Assembly (NCBI GenBank): GCA_965243775.1 | Contig: CBDEWF010000002.1 | Location: forward strand, 206,691 to 270,690 | Direction: 5' to 3' | From: Sansalvadorimonas sp965243775 | GTDB lineage: Bacteria > Pseudomonadota > Gammaproteobacteria > Pseudomonadales > Endozoicomonadaceae | DNA length: 64,000 nucleotides | Shown: positions 52,643 to 60,328 of the stretch, piece after piece | Numbering within the stretch: position 1 is the stretch's first letter | How the letters are laid out: the number at the start of each line of letters is the position of its first letter | The notes under the pieces: model-generated | What the model was told of the DNA's origin: nothing | Databases searched by the model: none | Seen by the model: the letters and a program-made list of their open reading frames with translations, nothing else | Program-made: the position numbers and the translations under genes

Positions 52643-54899
52643 TTATTCCTGCTGTGATTAACTTTGCCAGCATGGCATTAAGAGCTGTTAAAAATGTCCG
52701 CCCAGAGCCTGCTCCCAGCTGGCACTCGTCGGGGTTTTCACTTTTGGAGCTATGAAAGCCGTAATCGGTAAGAAATTTACTGTCACCATGGCTGAGAATG
52801 GCTCCCTTCATACTTGCAGGTAAGTGGGGGTATGCATCTCGGTTGATTGTCCCGCTACGTAAGTCCTGTACATAAAACCCTTTGTTCTGATGGTGTGCCA
52901 ACCAGTAGCAAACTTCCCGAGCGCATTGGTCTATAAGGCCATCCTCCTTCATAAGTTGACATAAGCAGGAAGGAGTTAAAGAAAATGCATGACTGAAAAG
53001 TGTAATCAGCATTTGTTCAAGATCGTTTTTCACCTGCTTTACACTGAATGGACAGCTGACCTGAAAATCTTTTTGAAAACACCGTGCATAAATCAGAATG
53101 GCACCTTGACAGGCATGAGCCAGCTCCAATACCCGGTATTTTTGGGTGGCAACATCACCATCTTTTTTTTCGTCGCCTCTGTTGATATAAAAAAAGTTAT
53201 GCTCATCAGCTGGCCTGGCATCCCATAGATCACGCATGCCAGTAGCGCCGATATTGGGAAAATCAGTTGCATAACCGTTCCATCGCTCTAATGCTCCTTC
53301 ACAGGTTTTTATAGGACTTTGCAAGGAGGGAAAGGTCATATGAGACCTGTTCTGAGCGCCATCATGGAAAGCATTGATGCACGGTGGCCCGTTTACATAT
53401 TGAGCCCACAGTATCCCATAGTCCTGTAAATAACGCAGAATTGCTTTCAGTTTTTCAGCATTGGATGGGAGGTTATAGACATAATTTTCATATTTTGCGT
53501 TGGAGGATGTTGAAAACTCAGCAGCCAATCGGGAGCCTCTACCTGTTAAGTCCAACACACTCTTCCTGTTTTCTTCTGGCAGGTTCATTGCCATTAACTG
53601 TTTTTCAACATTATCTATTTGATACACCCGATGTATCTGGACGATATCACTGGATAAGCTTTTTCCTTCATATTGATGCTTCGGATTAAAGCATTTAATT
53701 CGAGTTGTTGTTTTCAAAAAATCATCGTGATCTTCTTTTGCTGCCTGAATTTTAAGGTAGTTGTTCGTATCTGCAGAGGGTAGTAAAACAACAGTTCGCC
53801 CAAAGCTCCCTGTAGCTTTCCATTGCTTGTTTACTTCAGAATATACCTTAACACTCTCTGCGGAGCTTTGTTGAAGCTGCCTGGCCAAATCACTTACGGT
53901 ATCAGGTTGTGCCCTGGACATAATAGAGAGAGGAAGATTCCAGAGATGAGTATGGTGATGGGTCATATTTAACGGGTAGGTATTCTGGGCAAACAGAGTC
54001 TTTCGCACAGAAGTATAATCTGGAGAACTCATCCAGTTAGAAACAACTTGTCTGCTCCACTCCTTCGGCGCATTCTCTAAAATACTTTCCAGTATTTGAA
54101 ATTTTGTACGGGTGTATCTGGCATCATATATCCTAAGAGTCTCAGCGCATGGGCACTCTTGTCTAGTAGGGTCGAAAGGCTGACGGAAACTCTCGTCGTC
54201 ACAGGGGGCCTGATCCGATAATCCGGCTCTCATGCTCTTATCTAGATGGCCTAGTTGGGAAAGCTCGTCAATGAATTTTTGGCAAAGAAAGCCACTTTGG
54301 ATATCCAGCACCACAATGCTGCTGACCCACTTTTGAAAATCCTGCAAATTTTCGGCACCGTTACACGTTTTTAACTGATCTAGTACGTAAGAGTAAATAT
54401 CTGACAAATAAAGCGGATCATTATCAATATTTTTTAACCCAAGGAACTCATCACAACAGCCGTGAACAGAGTAACCGGCAAAATGAAGGCGCATTAAAAC
54501 TTCAAACCATGTAGCTCCTCTTGGCCACTGGCTCATAGACTTCAAGATGTCATTGGTATGACTCCTGTCAATGGGTTGGCTTGTCCACTCTACAACTTTG
54601 GCAATAAAGCAACGTCTCAAGTCACGCAGCATACCTGGAATAATACCAGTCTCATTTGATATTTGTGCAAACGCCAATATGAATTGATAAAAATTTGATT
54701 CGATACAATAGAAGGGAGCTAGATCGGAACTAGGAGGACTCATGGCTCTTAGCATTGCGTCTTCTTGATTGGTTGCAAACATTTGAGCAAAAAAATTGTC
54801 TTCTGTTGATGGCTGACCAGTCTGCACTGATGACAAATTTTCTGGTGAAGTTGACAGCAGGCTTTTCGCCGCAGAAGTGGCTGCTGTACTTGATTGCAT
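52602..54899 (-). CDS. Large protein of unknown family, probably truncated at its C-terminus
   Basis: 765 residues, no signal peptide, Ser/Thr-rich N-terminus (MQSSTAATSAAKSLLSTSPE). A central to C-terminal domain includes IVQIHRVYQIDNVEKQLMAM, YLQDYGILWAQYVNGPPCIN, AFHDGAQNRSHMTFP, WNGYATDFPNIGATGMRDLW and a conserved-looking HNFFYINRGDEK. I do not recognise the family. The repeated short motifs around aromatic and His residues suggest an enzyme-like fold, but no catalytic set is proved. The last 15 or so codons (SVSAVHRQNKLET) come from the IS4-type remnant at 52403-52642, so the original C-terminus has been lost. Similar in style to other large accessory proteins of this region; effector-like by inference. 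Confidence 0.55.
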   Translation of the reverse strand: MQSSTAATSAAKSLLSTSPENLSSVQTGQPSTEDNFFAQMFATNQEDAMLRAMSPPSSDLAPFYCIESNFYQFILAFAQISNETGIIPGMLRDLRRCFIAKVVEWTSQPIDRSHTNDILKSMSQWPRGATWFEVLMRLHFAGYSVHGCCDEFLGLKNIDNDPLYLSDIYSYVLDQLKTCNGAENLQDFQKWVSSIVVLDIQSGFLCQKFIDELSQLGHLDKSMRAGLSDQAPCDDESFRQPFDPTRQECPCAETLRIYDARYTRTKFQILESILENAPKEWSRQVVSNWMSSPDYTSVRKTLFAQNTYPLNMTHHHTHLWNLPLSIMSRAQPDTVSDLARQLQQSSAESVKVYSEVNKQWKATGSFGRTVVLLPSADTNNYLKIQAAKEDHDDFLKTTTRIKCFNPKHQYEGKSLSSDIVQIHRVYQIDNVEKQLMAMNLPEENRKSVLDLTGRGSRLAAEFSTSSNAKYENYVYNLPSNAEKLKAILRYLQDYGILWAQYVNGPPCINAFHDGAQNRSHMTFPSLQSPIKTCEGALERWNGYATDFPNIGATGMRDLWDARPADEHNFFYINRGDEKKDGDVATQKYRVLELAHACQGAILIYARCFQKDFQVSCPFSVKQVKNDLEQMLITLFSHAFSLTPSCLCQLMKEDGLIDQCAREVCYWLAHHQNKGFYVQDLRSGTINRDAYPHLPASMKGAILSHGDSKFLTDYGFHSSKSENPDECQLGAGSGRTFLTALNAMLAKLITAGISVSAVHRQNKLET

Positions 54900-55063
54900 A
54901 ATTTATTTCCTCACTGAGCTGAATTTCGATAGACGAAATATTTCAGTAAGGGCTCAGAAAGACCATGACAAAGCAGTTAGTCAAACGGATGGAGTAAGAC
55001 ACACCGGTGCCTATAACTTTCCATCCTGGAAACTCATACACGGGAAAATGGCCAGGATGCTTG

Positions 55064-55444
55064 CTAATTCACTCTCAAATCTGAGTTTTTTCTCAATGTA
55101 AGTACGAAAGCCGAAGTCCATTTGTTCCAACTGCCAAGCGGAGGAATGCCGTACTTCTTCATTTCATTGCACATACTTTGGGGATGCTTGTAACAGTTTG
55201 CCAAAATACCAAAAATTTGATCACAAAGCTTGCGCCCTGTTTTCTTTTCTGTAGAAATCATTAACAAGGCCTTGACCAGCGTGCTCCTGGTGACATACGT
55301 CAGCATTTCTTGTTGCAATCCAGAACCAATCGCATCAGTCGCAAACCAGAAAGCTTTCGGATTTTTCGAATCTTCACGAACCTGAGACCATTCTTGCTGC
55401 GGTCTGGGTAAAGGCGTTCCCTCTCTTTTTTTGGTGTAAACCAT
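55064..55444 (-). CDS. Hypothetical protein
   Basis: 126 residues from ATG 55444. A mix of helical segments (TRSTLVKALLMISTEKKTGR, KLCDQIFGILANCYKHPQSM) and a C-terminal WNKWTSAFVLTLRKNS. No signal peptide or known motif. It lies between IS debris on one side and the 765-residue gene on the other and might be a fragment of a larger accessory protein. Confidence 0.45.
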   Translation of the reverse strand: MVYTKKREGTPLPRPQQEWSQVREDSKNPKAFWFATDAIGSGLQQEMLTYVTRSTLVKALLMISTEKKTGRKLCDQIFGILANCYKHPQSMCNEMKKYGIPPLGSWNKWTSAFVLTLRKNSDLRVN

Positions 55445-55459
55445 TTTGGTATAAATAAC

Positions 55460-55580
55460 CCCGGGGCAAGCCCTTCTCGCTTCGCTCGAACTTTCGCTAC
55501 GCGAAAGCGGGGTATTGTTCTTGGGTCTTATCTTTTACCACGACTTCGTCGTGGAAGCGCAGCAAGCTGCGGGGAATTAG
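55460..55580. repeat. Structured, multi-hairpin intergenic element
   Basis: A dense set of short perfect stems: CTTTCGC-TAC-GCGAAAG (55491-55507), CCACGAC-TTC-GTCGTGG (55539-55555) and CGCAGC-AA-GCTGCG (near 55558-55571). AACCCCGGGG and GCGGGGTATT at the edges could pair as an outer stem. The pattern resembles REP-type repeats or the hairpin ends of IS200/IS605 elements. It lies between two unknown minus-strand genes and is not itself coding. Confidence 0.5.
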
Positions 55581-55584
55581 ACCC

Positions 55585-55932
55585 TCAGAGATTAAAATTA
55601 TATCGCCGGCATTGTTCATGCCATGCTTGATAATAACTGTTTTTATCTGTTTGTGCAGCCAGTTCAAGACTTATGTGAATATTTTGAGGTCTTTGGAGCC
55701 TTGGCAATTTAATGTGAAAACCAGAATACCGTAAAAGCTGAAAGATAGTTTCCTTCCGCCACTTTTTATGGATGCAGGGCATACCTCCAATTTGAACGGG
55801 AAGAGGCACTTTATTTCGGTAGAGTTTGCTAACCAGACTGCAGATAATTTTGTCAGCCTTTTTCGTTGTAAAATCTATAGTTTGATTCTCGACCAAATGC
55901 CCAAATGTTTTTTTAGATAAGTACTCAGACAA
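55585..55932 (-). CDS. Hypothetical protein overlapping a transposase gene
   Basis: 115 codons with a TTG start (MSEYLSKKTFGHLVENQTID) that overlaps the end of the IS630-type transposase by eight bases. Basic and polar; no recognisable domain. It could be a real gene read from the transposase message, a tail of a decayed gene, or chance. Low certainty. Confidence 0.35.
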   Translation of the reverse strand: MSEYLSKKTFGHLVENQTIDFTTKKADKIICSLVSKLYRNKVPLPVQIGGMPCIHKKWRKETIFQLLRYSGFHIKLPRLQRPQNIHISLELAAQTDKNSYYQAWHEQCRRYNFNL

Positions 55933-56497
55933 ATGAAATCATATATTCCTTACCGAACTGATCGAATACCCTTTTTAGTTCTTTTTCGAATTCATCAAAG
56001 CTCATCACCTTCATGATATTCAGCCATTCGTACTTGACCTTATTCCACAGAATCTCAATCAGATTCAATTCTGGTGAATAGGTCGGCAAGTAGCAGACGA
56101 TCAGCTTCTTTTCGAGCATCCAGTCATCCAGCTTTGCCCGGAACTTCTTGCAGGTATGAATGCTGGCATTGTCAACGACAACCAGCGTATACCCGTCTCC
56201 AGCACTGTACTTCGGGTCTTGCACCTGCTCGGCAAAGTCTTCAAATACACGAATGACCTCATCCCCGGTCACAGAGCCGTTGACAGGGTAGTAAAATAAG
56301 TCGTTATCACGATTCATAAAGCCCATAACGTTTATACGCTGACTACTGGCGGCGGGCACCCTTAACTGCTCGCCCTTCTCTTGCCACGCATAAGGAATAC
56401 AAGGCTGTTGGACAAAACCAGACTCGTCGAAATAGAAAAGGTTTAGCAAGCCTTCCCGTTCAGCCTCCTGAGCTTTTTTTAATGTCTGGTGGCAGGC
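55925..56497 (-). pseudogene. IS630-family transposase, N-terminus missing
   Basis: The frame is open from a stop at about 56497 to 55925. It encodes the catalytic half of an IS630/Tc1-type DDE transposase: GLLNLFYFDESGFVQQP (first Asp), VVVDNASIHTCKKFRAKLDD (second Asp) and YSPELNLIEILWNKVKYEWL (final Glu). The helix-turn-helix N-terminal half is absent; only TLKKAQEAERE remains of it. It is cut off close to the end of the third IS66 passenger copy. Inactive unless the missing half is supplied. Confidence 0.8.
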
Positions 56498-56693
56498 TCA
56501 AAACAGCGGAATGGTGAAAATATAGCACTCTGGTAAATGGCACTATCGTACGCTGCTTATGCGGTCAATATATGAAAACGGTTGGTCGGGTACTTATATC
56601 CACAAAAATATTCGACACTCTTCGTATATTAATATTTGTTATAGCTGAAAAGAGAAATTGTGATCACCTTTTTATAGGAATAGATACAGTCTT

Positions 56694-59159
56694 TTATGTC
56701 CCCCCCCCTCTTTTGTTCCGCTTGCCCTTGCAGCGCGCATCCGTGCTGCCCCGGCGGTGGGATTCAAGAAGCCTCGCCGAATCAAAGGACAGGCCGCAGC
56801 CACAGGTGGTGTTGCGCTTGCCCTTGCAACGCGCATCCGTGCTGCCCCGACGGTGGGATTCAAGAAGGCTGGCCGAATCAAAGGACAGGCCGCAGTCACA
56901 GGTGGTGTTGCGCTTGCCCTTGCAACGCGCATCCGTGCTGCCCCGGCGGTGGGATTCAAGAAGGTTCACCGAATCAAAGGACAGGCCGCAGCCACAGGTG
57001 GTGTTGCGCTTGCCCTTGCAGCGCGCATCCGTGCTGCCCTGGCGGTGAGAGGTAAGAAGGCTGGCCGAATCAAAGGACAGGCCGCAGCCACAGGTAGTGT
57101 TCAGCTTACCCTTGCAGCGCGCATCCGTGCTGCCCTGGCGGTGGGAGTTAAGAAGGTTCACCGAATCAAAGGACAGGCCGCAGCCACAGGTGGTGTTGCG
57201 ATTGCCCTTGCCCTTGCCCTTGACCTTGCAACGCGCATCTGTGCTGCCCCGGCGGTGGGATTCAAGAAGCCTCGCAGAATCAAAGGACAGGCCGCAGCCA
57301 CAGGTGGTGTTGCGATTGCCCTTGCCCTTGCCCTTGACCTTGACATTGCAACGCGCATCTGTGCTGCCCCGGCGGTGGGATTCAAGAAGGCTCGCCGAAT
57401 CAAAGGACAGGCCGCAGCCACAGGTGGTGTTGCGATTGCCCTTGCCCTTGCAGCGCGCATCTGTGCTGCCCCGGCGGTGGGATTCAAGAAGGCTCGCCGA
57501 ATCAAAGGACAGGCCGCAGCCACAGGTGGTGTTCAGCTTGCCCTTGCAGCGCGCATCTGTGCTGCCCTGGCGGTGGGATTCAAGAAGCCTCGCCGAATCA
57601 AAGGACAGGCCGCAGCCACAGGTGGTGTTCCGCTTGCCCTTGCAGCGCGCATCTGTGCTGCCCTGGCGGTGGGAGTTAAGAAGGCTCACCGAATCAAAGG
57701 ACAGGCCGCAGCCACAGGTGGTGTTCCGCTTGCCCTTGCAGCGCGCATCTGTGCTGCCCTGGCGGTGGGAGTTAAGAAGGCTTACCGAATCAAAGGACAG
57801 GCCGCAGCCACAGGTGGTGTTGCGCTTGCCCTTGCAGCACGCATCCGTGCTGCCCTGGCGGTGGGAGTTAAGAAGGCTTACCGAATCAAAGGACAGGCCG
57901 CAGCCACAGGTGGTGTTGCGCTTGCCCGTGCAACGCGCATCCGTGCTGCCCTGGCGGTGGGAGTTAAGAAGGCTCACCGAATCAAAGGACAGGCCGCAGC
58001 CACAGGTGGTATTCAGCTTGCCCTTGCAACGCTCATCCGTGCTGCCCCGGCGGTGGGAGTTAAGAAGGCTCGCCGAATCAAAGGACAGGCCACAGCCACA
58101 GGTGGTGTTGCGCTTACCCTTGCAGCGCGCATCCGTGCTGCCCTGGCGGTGGGAGGTAAGAAGGCTCGCCGAATCAAAGGACAGGCCGCAGCCGCAGGTG
58201 GTGTTCAGCTTGCCCTTGCAGCGCGCATCCGTGCTGCCCTGGCGGTGGGAGGTAAGAAGCCTCACCGAATCAAAGGACAGGCCGCAGCCACAGGTGGTGT
58301 TCAGCTTGCCCTTGCAGCGCGCATCCGTGCTGCCCTGGCGGTGGGATTCAAGAAGCCTCGCCGAATCAAAGGACAGGCCGCAGCCACAGGTGGTGTTGCG
58401 CTTGCCCTTGCAGCGCGCATCCGTGCTGCCCCGGCGGTGGAAGGTAAGAAGATTCACCGAATCAAAGGACAGGCCGCAGCCACAGGTGGTGTTGCGCTTG
58501 CCCTTGCAGCGCGCATCCGTGCTGCCCCGGCGGTGGGATTCAAGCAGGCTGGCCGAATCAAAGGACAGGTCGCAGCCACAGGTGGTGTTGCGCTTCTTCC
58601 TGAATACTGCAGCTTGTTCACTTTGCGTCACTATTTCCACTTCCAGAGTGAGAGGACTGTCGTAACCTGGATAACTTTCAACGGAAGTGGTAACAGAGGG
58701 TTCTTTTTTAACCACCCTCTGGCAATGAATTTCCCAGGCCAGTAGCTCAGGATTGAGAGACATCCTAAGTGGACCCCATGATTCTTTTTCAATGATCACC
58801 TCATCTGTTTCAGGTGGCGGGGTGCCTGAACGGGACGTTGCTGTGCAAGCTGATCCTGGAGCACTCAATTTGAGGGCGTCATCATCCAGGTGTGGCACCC
58901 TTATTCGGGACGCACTTTCAATGCCCCGACATTCGAAACCTTCACCTGAAACAGGCACACAGTAAGTATCATCCAGTGGGTGGGCCGCTGGGGCGTGAGT
59001 GCGTATGGCTCCTGTTGAGAGAATCTCTGTCTCCCCTTCGCCTGCGGGTAAAACGAGAGTGCAGCTCTCCTGCTTATTTGTACCTGAACTGGCAGGTTGA
59101 ACTGTGGCAATGACCAGGACAAGGCAAAAGTATGTTGGCTTTAACAATCCAGAAAACAA
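56694..59159 (-). CDS. Secreted C2HC finger-repeat protein, copy 3 (19 repeats)
   Basis: 821 residues. Signal peptide and head domain nearly identical to copy 1, then 19 units of the 32-residue C-x-C-x12-H-x8-C repeat, more than twice the number in the other copies. Units 12-14 carry extended basic linkers (CKGKGNR, CNVKVKGKGKGNR, CKVKGKGKGNR). Unit 1 has CDLS and unit 18 CDCG. TTG start with GGGAAG upstream, as in the other copies. After the array a G9 tract gives RGGGT and an immediate stop, so this protein lacks the tails of copies 1 and 2. Linkers rich in Lys and Arg could bind nucleic acid. Function unknown; export predicted from the signal peptide. Confidence 0.72.
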   Translation of the reverse strand: MFSGLLKPTYFCLVLVIATVQPASSGTNKQESCTLVLPAGEGETEILSTGAIRTHAPAAHPLDDTYCVPVSGEGFECRGIESASRIRVPHLDDDALKLSAPGSACTATSRSGTPPPETDEVIIEKESWGPLRMSLNPELLAWEIHCQRVVKKEPSVTTSVESYPGYDSPLTLEVEIVTQSEQAAVFRKKRNTTCGCDLSFDSASLLESHRRGSTDARCKGKRNTTCGCGLSFDSVNLLTFHRRGSTDARCKGKRNTTCGCGLSFDSARLLESHRQGSTDARCKGKLNTTCGCGLSFDSVRLLTSHRQGSTDARCKGKLNTTCGCGLSFDSASLLTSHRQGSTDARCKGKRNTTCGCGLSFDSASLLNSHRRGSTDERCKGKLNTTCGCGLSFDSVSLLNSHRQGSTDARCTGKRNTTCGCGLSFDSVSLLNSHRQGSTDACCKGKRNTTCGCGLSFDSVSLLNSHRQGSTDARCKGKRNTTCGCGLSFDSVSLLNSHRQGSTDARCKGKRNTTCGCGLSFDSARLLESHRQGSTDARCKGKLNTTCGCGLSFDSASLLESHRRGSTDARCKGKGNRNTTCGCGLSFDSASLLESHRRGSTDARCNVKVKGKGKGNRNTTCGCGLSFDSARLLESHRRGSTDARCKVKGKGKGNRNTTCGCGLSFDSVNLLNSHRQGSTDARCKGKLNTTCGCGLSFDSASLLTSHRQGSTDARCKGKRNTTCGCGLSFDSVNLLESHRRGSTDARCKGKRNTTCDCGLSFDSASLLESHRRGSTDARCKGKRNTTCGCGLSFDSARLLESHRRGSTDARCKGKRNKRGGGT
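56718..58589 (-). repeat. Tandem 96-bp repeat array, 19 units
   Basis: 1872 bp on the minus strand, 19 units of 96 bp plus 48 extra bases in the long linkers of units 12-14. Units 9 and 10 encode identical peptides, evidence of recent duplication. Opposite-strand frames over the array (such as 56757-58745) stay open only because of the repeat period. Confidence 0.95.
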
Positions 59160-59216
59160 GTCAGCTTCCCTGAACCAAACCGGCCTTAAAGGTTAGCAGA
59201 ACAGTCAGGGGCCATT

Positions 59217-59313
59217 TTAAACCCGGTTGATTTCTATGCTCTGAACATTCCAGGGAAGCAACTGCTCAATATCTTCAACGGATTTCACGGAAGGCAACTG
59301 GGTAAAAACCTCT
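59217..59313 (-). pseudogene. IS66 tnpC C-terminal fragment of copy 3
   Basis: Minus strand EVFTQLPSVKSVEDIEQLLP followed by WNVQSIEINRV and TAA (59219-59217). It matches the tail of the remnant at 8560-8813. The match is cut by the IS1-like element at 59314. Confidence 0.8.
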
Positions 59314-60166
59314 GGTAGTGGGTCAGATGTGTGTTTAAGGGACAACACGGATAGCAAATTGAATACGCATACCAATTATGTAAAGTATGGTATGTCTCAC
59401 AGAAGTCAGCTGCGCGAGCTGCAGCAGTACAAACATTGGAAAATACGGCTTCAGCCGCCGTGGCGTGCAACGTTATCTCTGCCAAAATCCAGACTGCATC
59501 ACCAAAAGCTTTATGCTGGAGTATCGGTACAAAGCGTGTGCTCCTGGCGTTCATAAGCAGGTTGTCGATATGGCTATTAACGGTAGTGGCATTCGGGATA
59601 CCAGCCGGGTTCTCCAGATCAGTAAAACGACAACTATCAATATTATACGACGCAAAGAAAGTCACCTCGTGCAGGTCAACCCCAATATCCGTGCCTTGGG
59701 ACTGAGTGCAGACAACAAGGTTCGACTGGAGCCTGCCTGTGAAGCCGCTGAGCTTGATGAGCAGTGGTCATTTGTCGATAAAAAATCTAACCAGCGCTGG
59801 CTTTGGTACGCAATAGACCATGCGACCAACACGGTTCTTGCTTACGTTTTTGGCAAGAGAAGAGATAAGGTGTTTAAGAAGCTGAAAGCTCTTCTTGAGC
59901 CCTTTGGTATACAACGCTTTTATACAGATGACTGGGGTGCCTATGAGAGACATCTGGATGAAGATAAGCATGAAATTGGCAAAAGAAATACCCAAAAAAT
60001 TGAGCGTAAAAACCTGAATTTCAGAACCTGGATAAAACGTTTGGCCCGAAAAACTATCTGCTTTTCCAAGCTTGAGACAATGCACGATACTGTCATTGGG
60101 TTATTGATCAATAAAGTAGAATTCGGAGTGGATATTTATGCCCAAACACACATCTGACCCACTACC
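59314..60166 (+). mobile_element. IS1-like insertion sequence, 853 bp
   Basis: The ends are an inverted repeat: GGTAGTGGGTCAGATGTGTG on the left (59314-59333) and its complement ending ...CCCACTACC at 60166. The single long frame 59387-60157 encodes the transposase. The left end is inside the tnpC remnant of copy 3. I do not see a convincing target duplication, so one flank may have been rearranged. Confidence 0.8.
59387..60157 (+). CDS. IS1-family transposase (InsA-InsB fused in one frame)
   Basis: 256 residues. The N-terminus has a zinc-finger segment (CASCSSTNIGKYGFSRRGVQ, RYLCQNPDC), then a helix-turn-helix (INGSGIRDTSRVLQISKTTT). The catalytic part has DEQWSFVDKKSNQRWLWYAI, FYTDDWGAYERHL (the central Asp) and ERKNLNFRTWIKRLARKTIC. 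In E. coli IS1 this protein is made by frameshifting between insA and insB; here it is one open frame, as in some other IS1-family members. It looks intact and could be active. Confidence 0.87.
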   Translation: MVCLTEVSCASCSSTNIGKYGFSRRGVQRYLCQNPDCITKSFMLEYRYKACAPGVHKQVVDMAINGSGIRDTSRVLQISKTTTINIIRRKESHLVQVNPNIRALGLSADNKVRLEPACEAAELDEQWSFVDKKSNQRWLWYAIDHATNTVLAYVFGKRRDKVFKKLKALLEPFGIQRFYTDDWGAYERHLDEDKHEIGKRNTQKIERKNLNFRTWIKRLARKTICFSKLETMHDTVIGLLINKVEFGVDIYAQTHI

Positions 60167-60200
60167 CTTTCGCAGATAGCGAAAATGACGAAAAAAGTTT

Positions 60201-60263
60201 CTGATTCTCTGGTTTTGTGAGGCGCATAGTGGTGCTATGTAATGAGCAAAACCAGAGAATCAG
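60201..60263. repeat. Perfect 16-bp inverted repeat between IS1-like element and fabY
   Basis: CTGATTCTCTGGTTTT (60201-60216) pairs exactly with AAAACCAGAGAATCAG (60248-60263) across a 31-base loop that itself holds CATAG/CTATG. A smaller palindrome TTTCGC...GCGAAA lies just before it (60169-60185). It could be a terminator for fabY read on the minus strand, or a small non-autonomous repeat. Confidence 0.6.
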
Positions 60264-60328
60264 GAGCTTTTATTCGGCATTTGCAGCCTGCGTTAAGATT
60301 ATGAACAGGCTCTTATTACTCTTGTCTG

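Larger units (their letters stand above)
56596..59313 (-). mobile_element. Decayed IS66-type fragment with passenger gene (copy 3)
   Basis: Same order as in the 5.5-10.5 kb element, on the minus strand: TnpC C-terminus (59313-59217), the same leader between tnpC and the passenger gene, the repeat-protein gene, and a non-coding tail matching the other copies up to about 56596. It lacks its terminal inverted repeats: the 3' tail stops short of the right end, and an IS1-like element begins at 59314 inside tnpC. The passenger gene is the best-preserved part. Confidence 0.8.

Noticed and set aside
52376..52657. 93-codon plus-strand frame over the IS4-type remnant
   Set aside because: It is antisense to recognisable transposase sequence and has no independent support.
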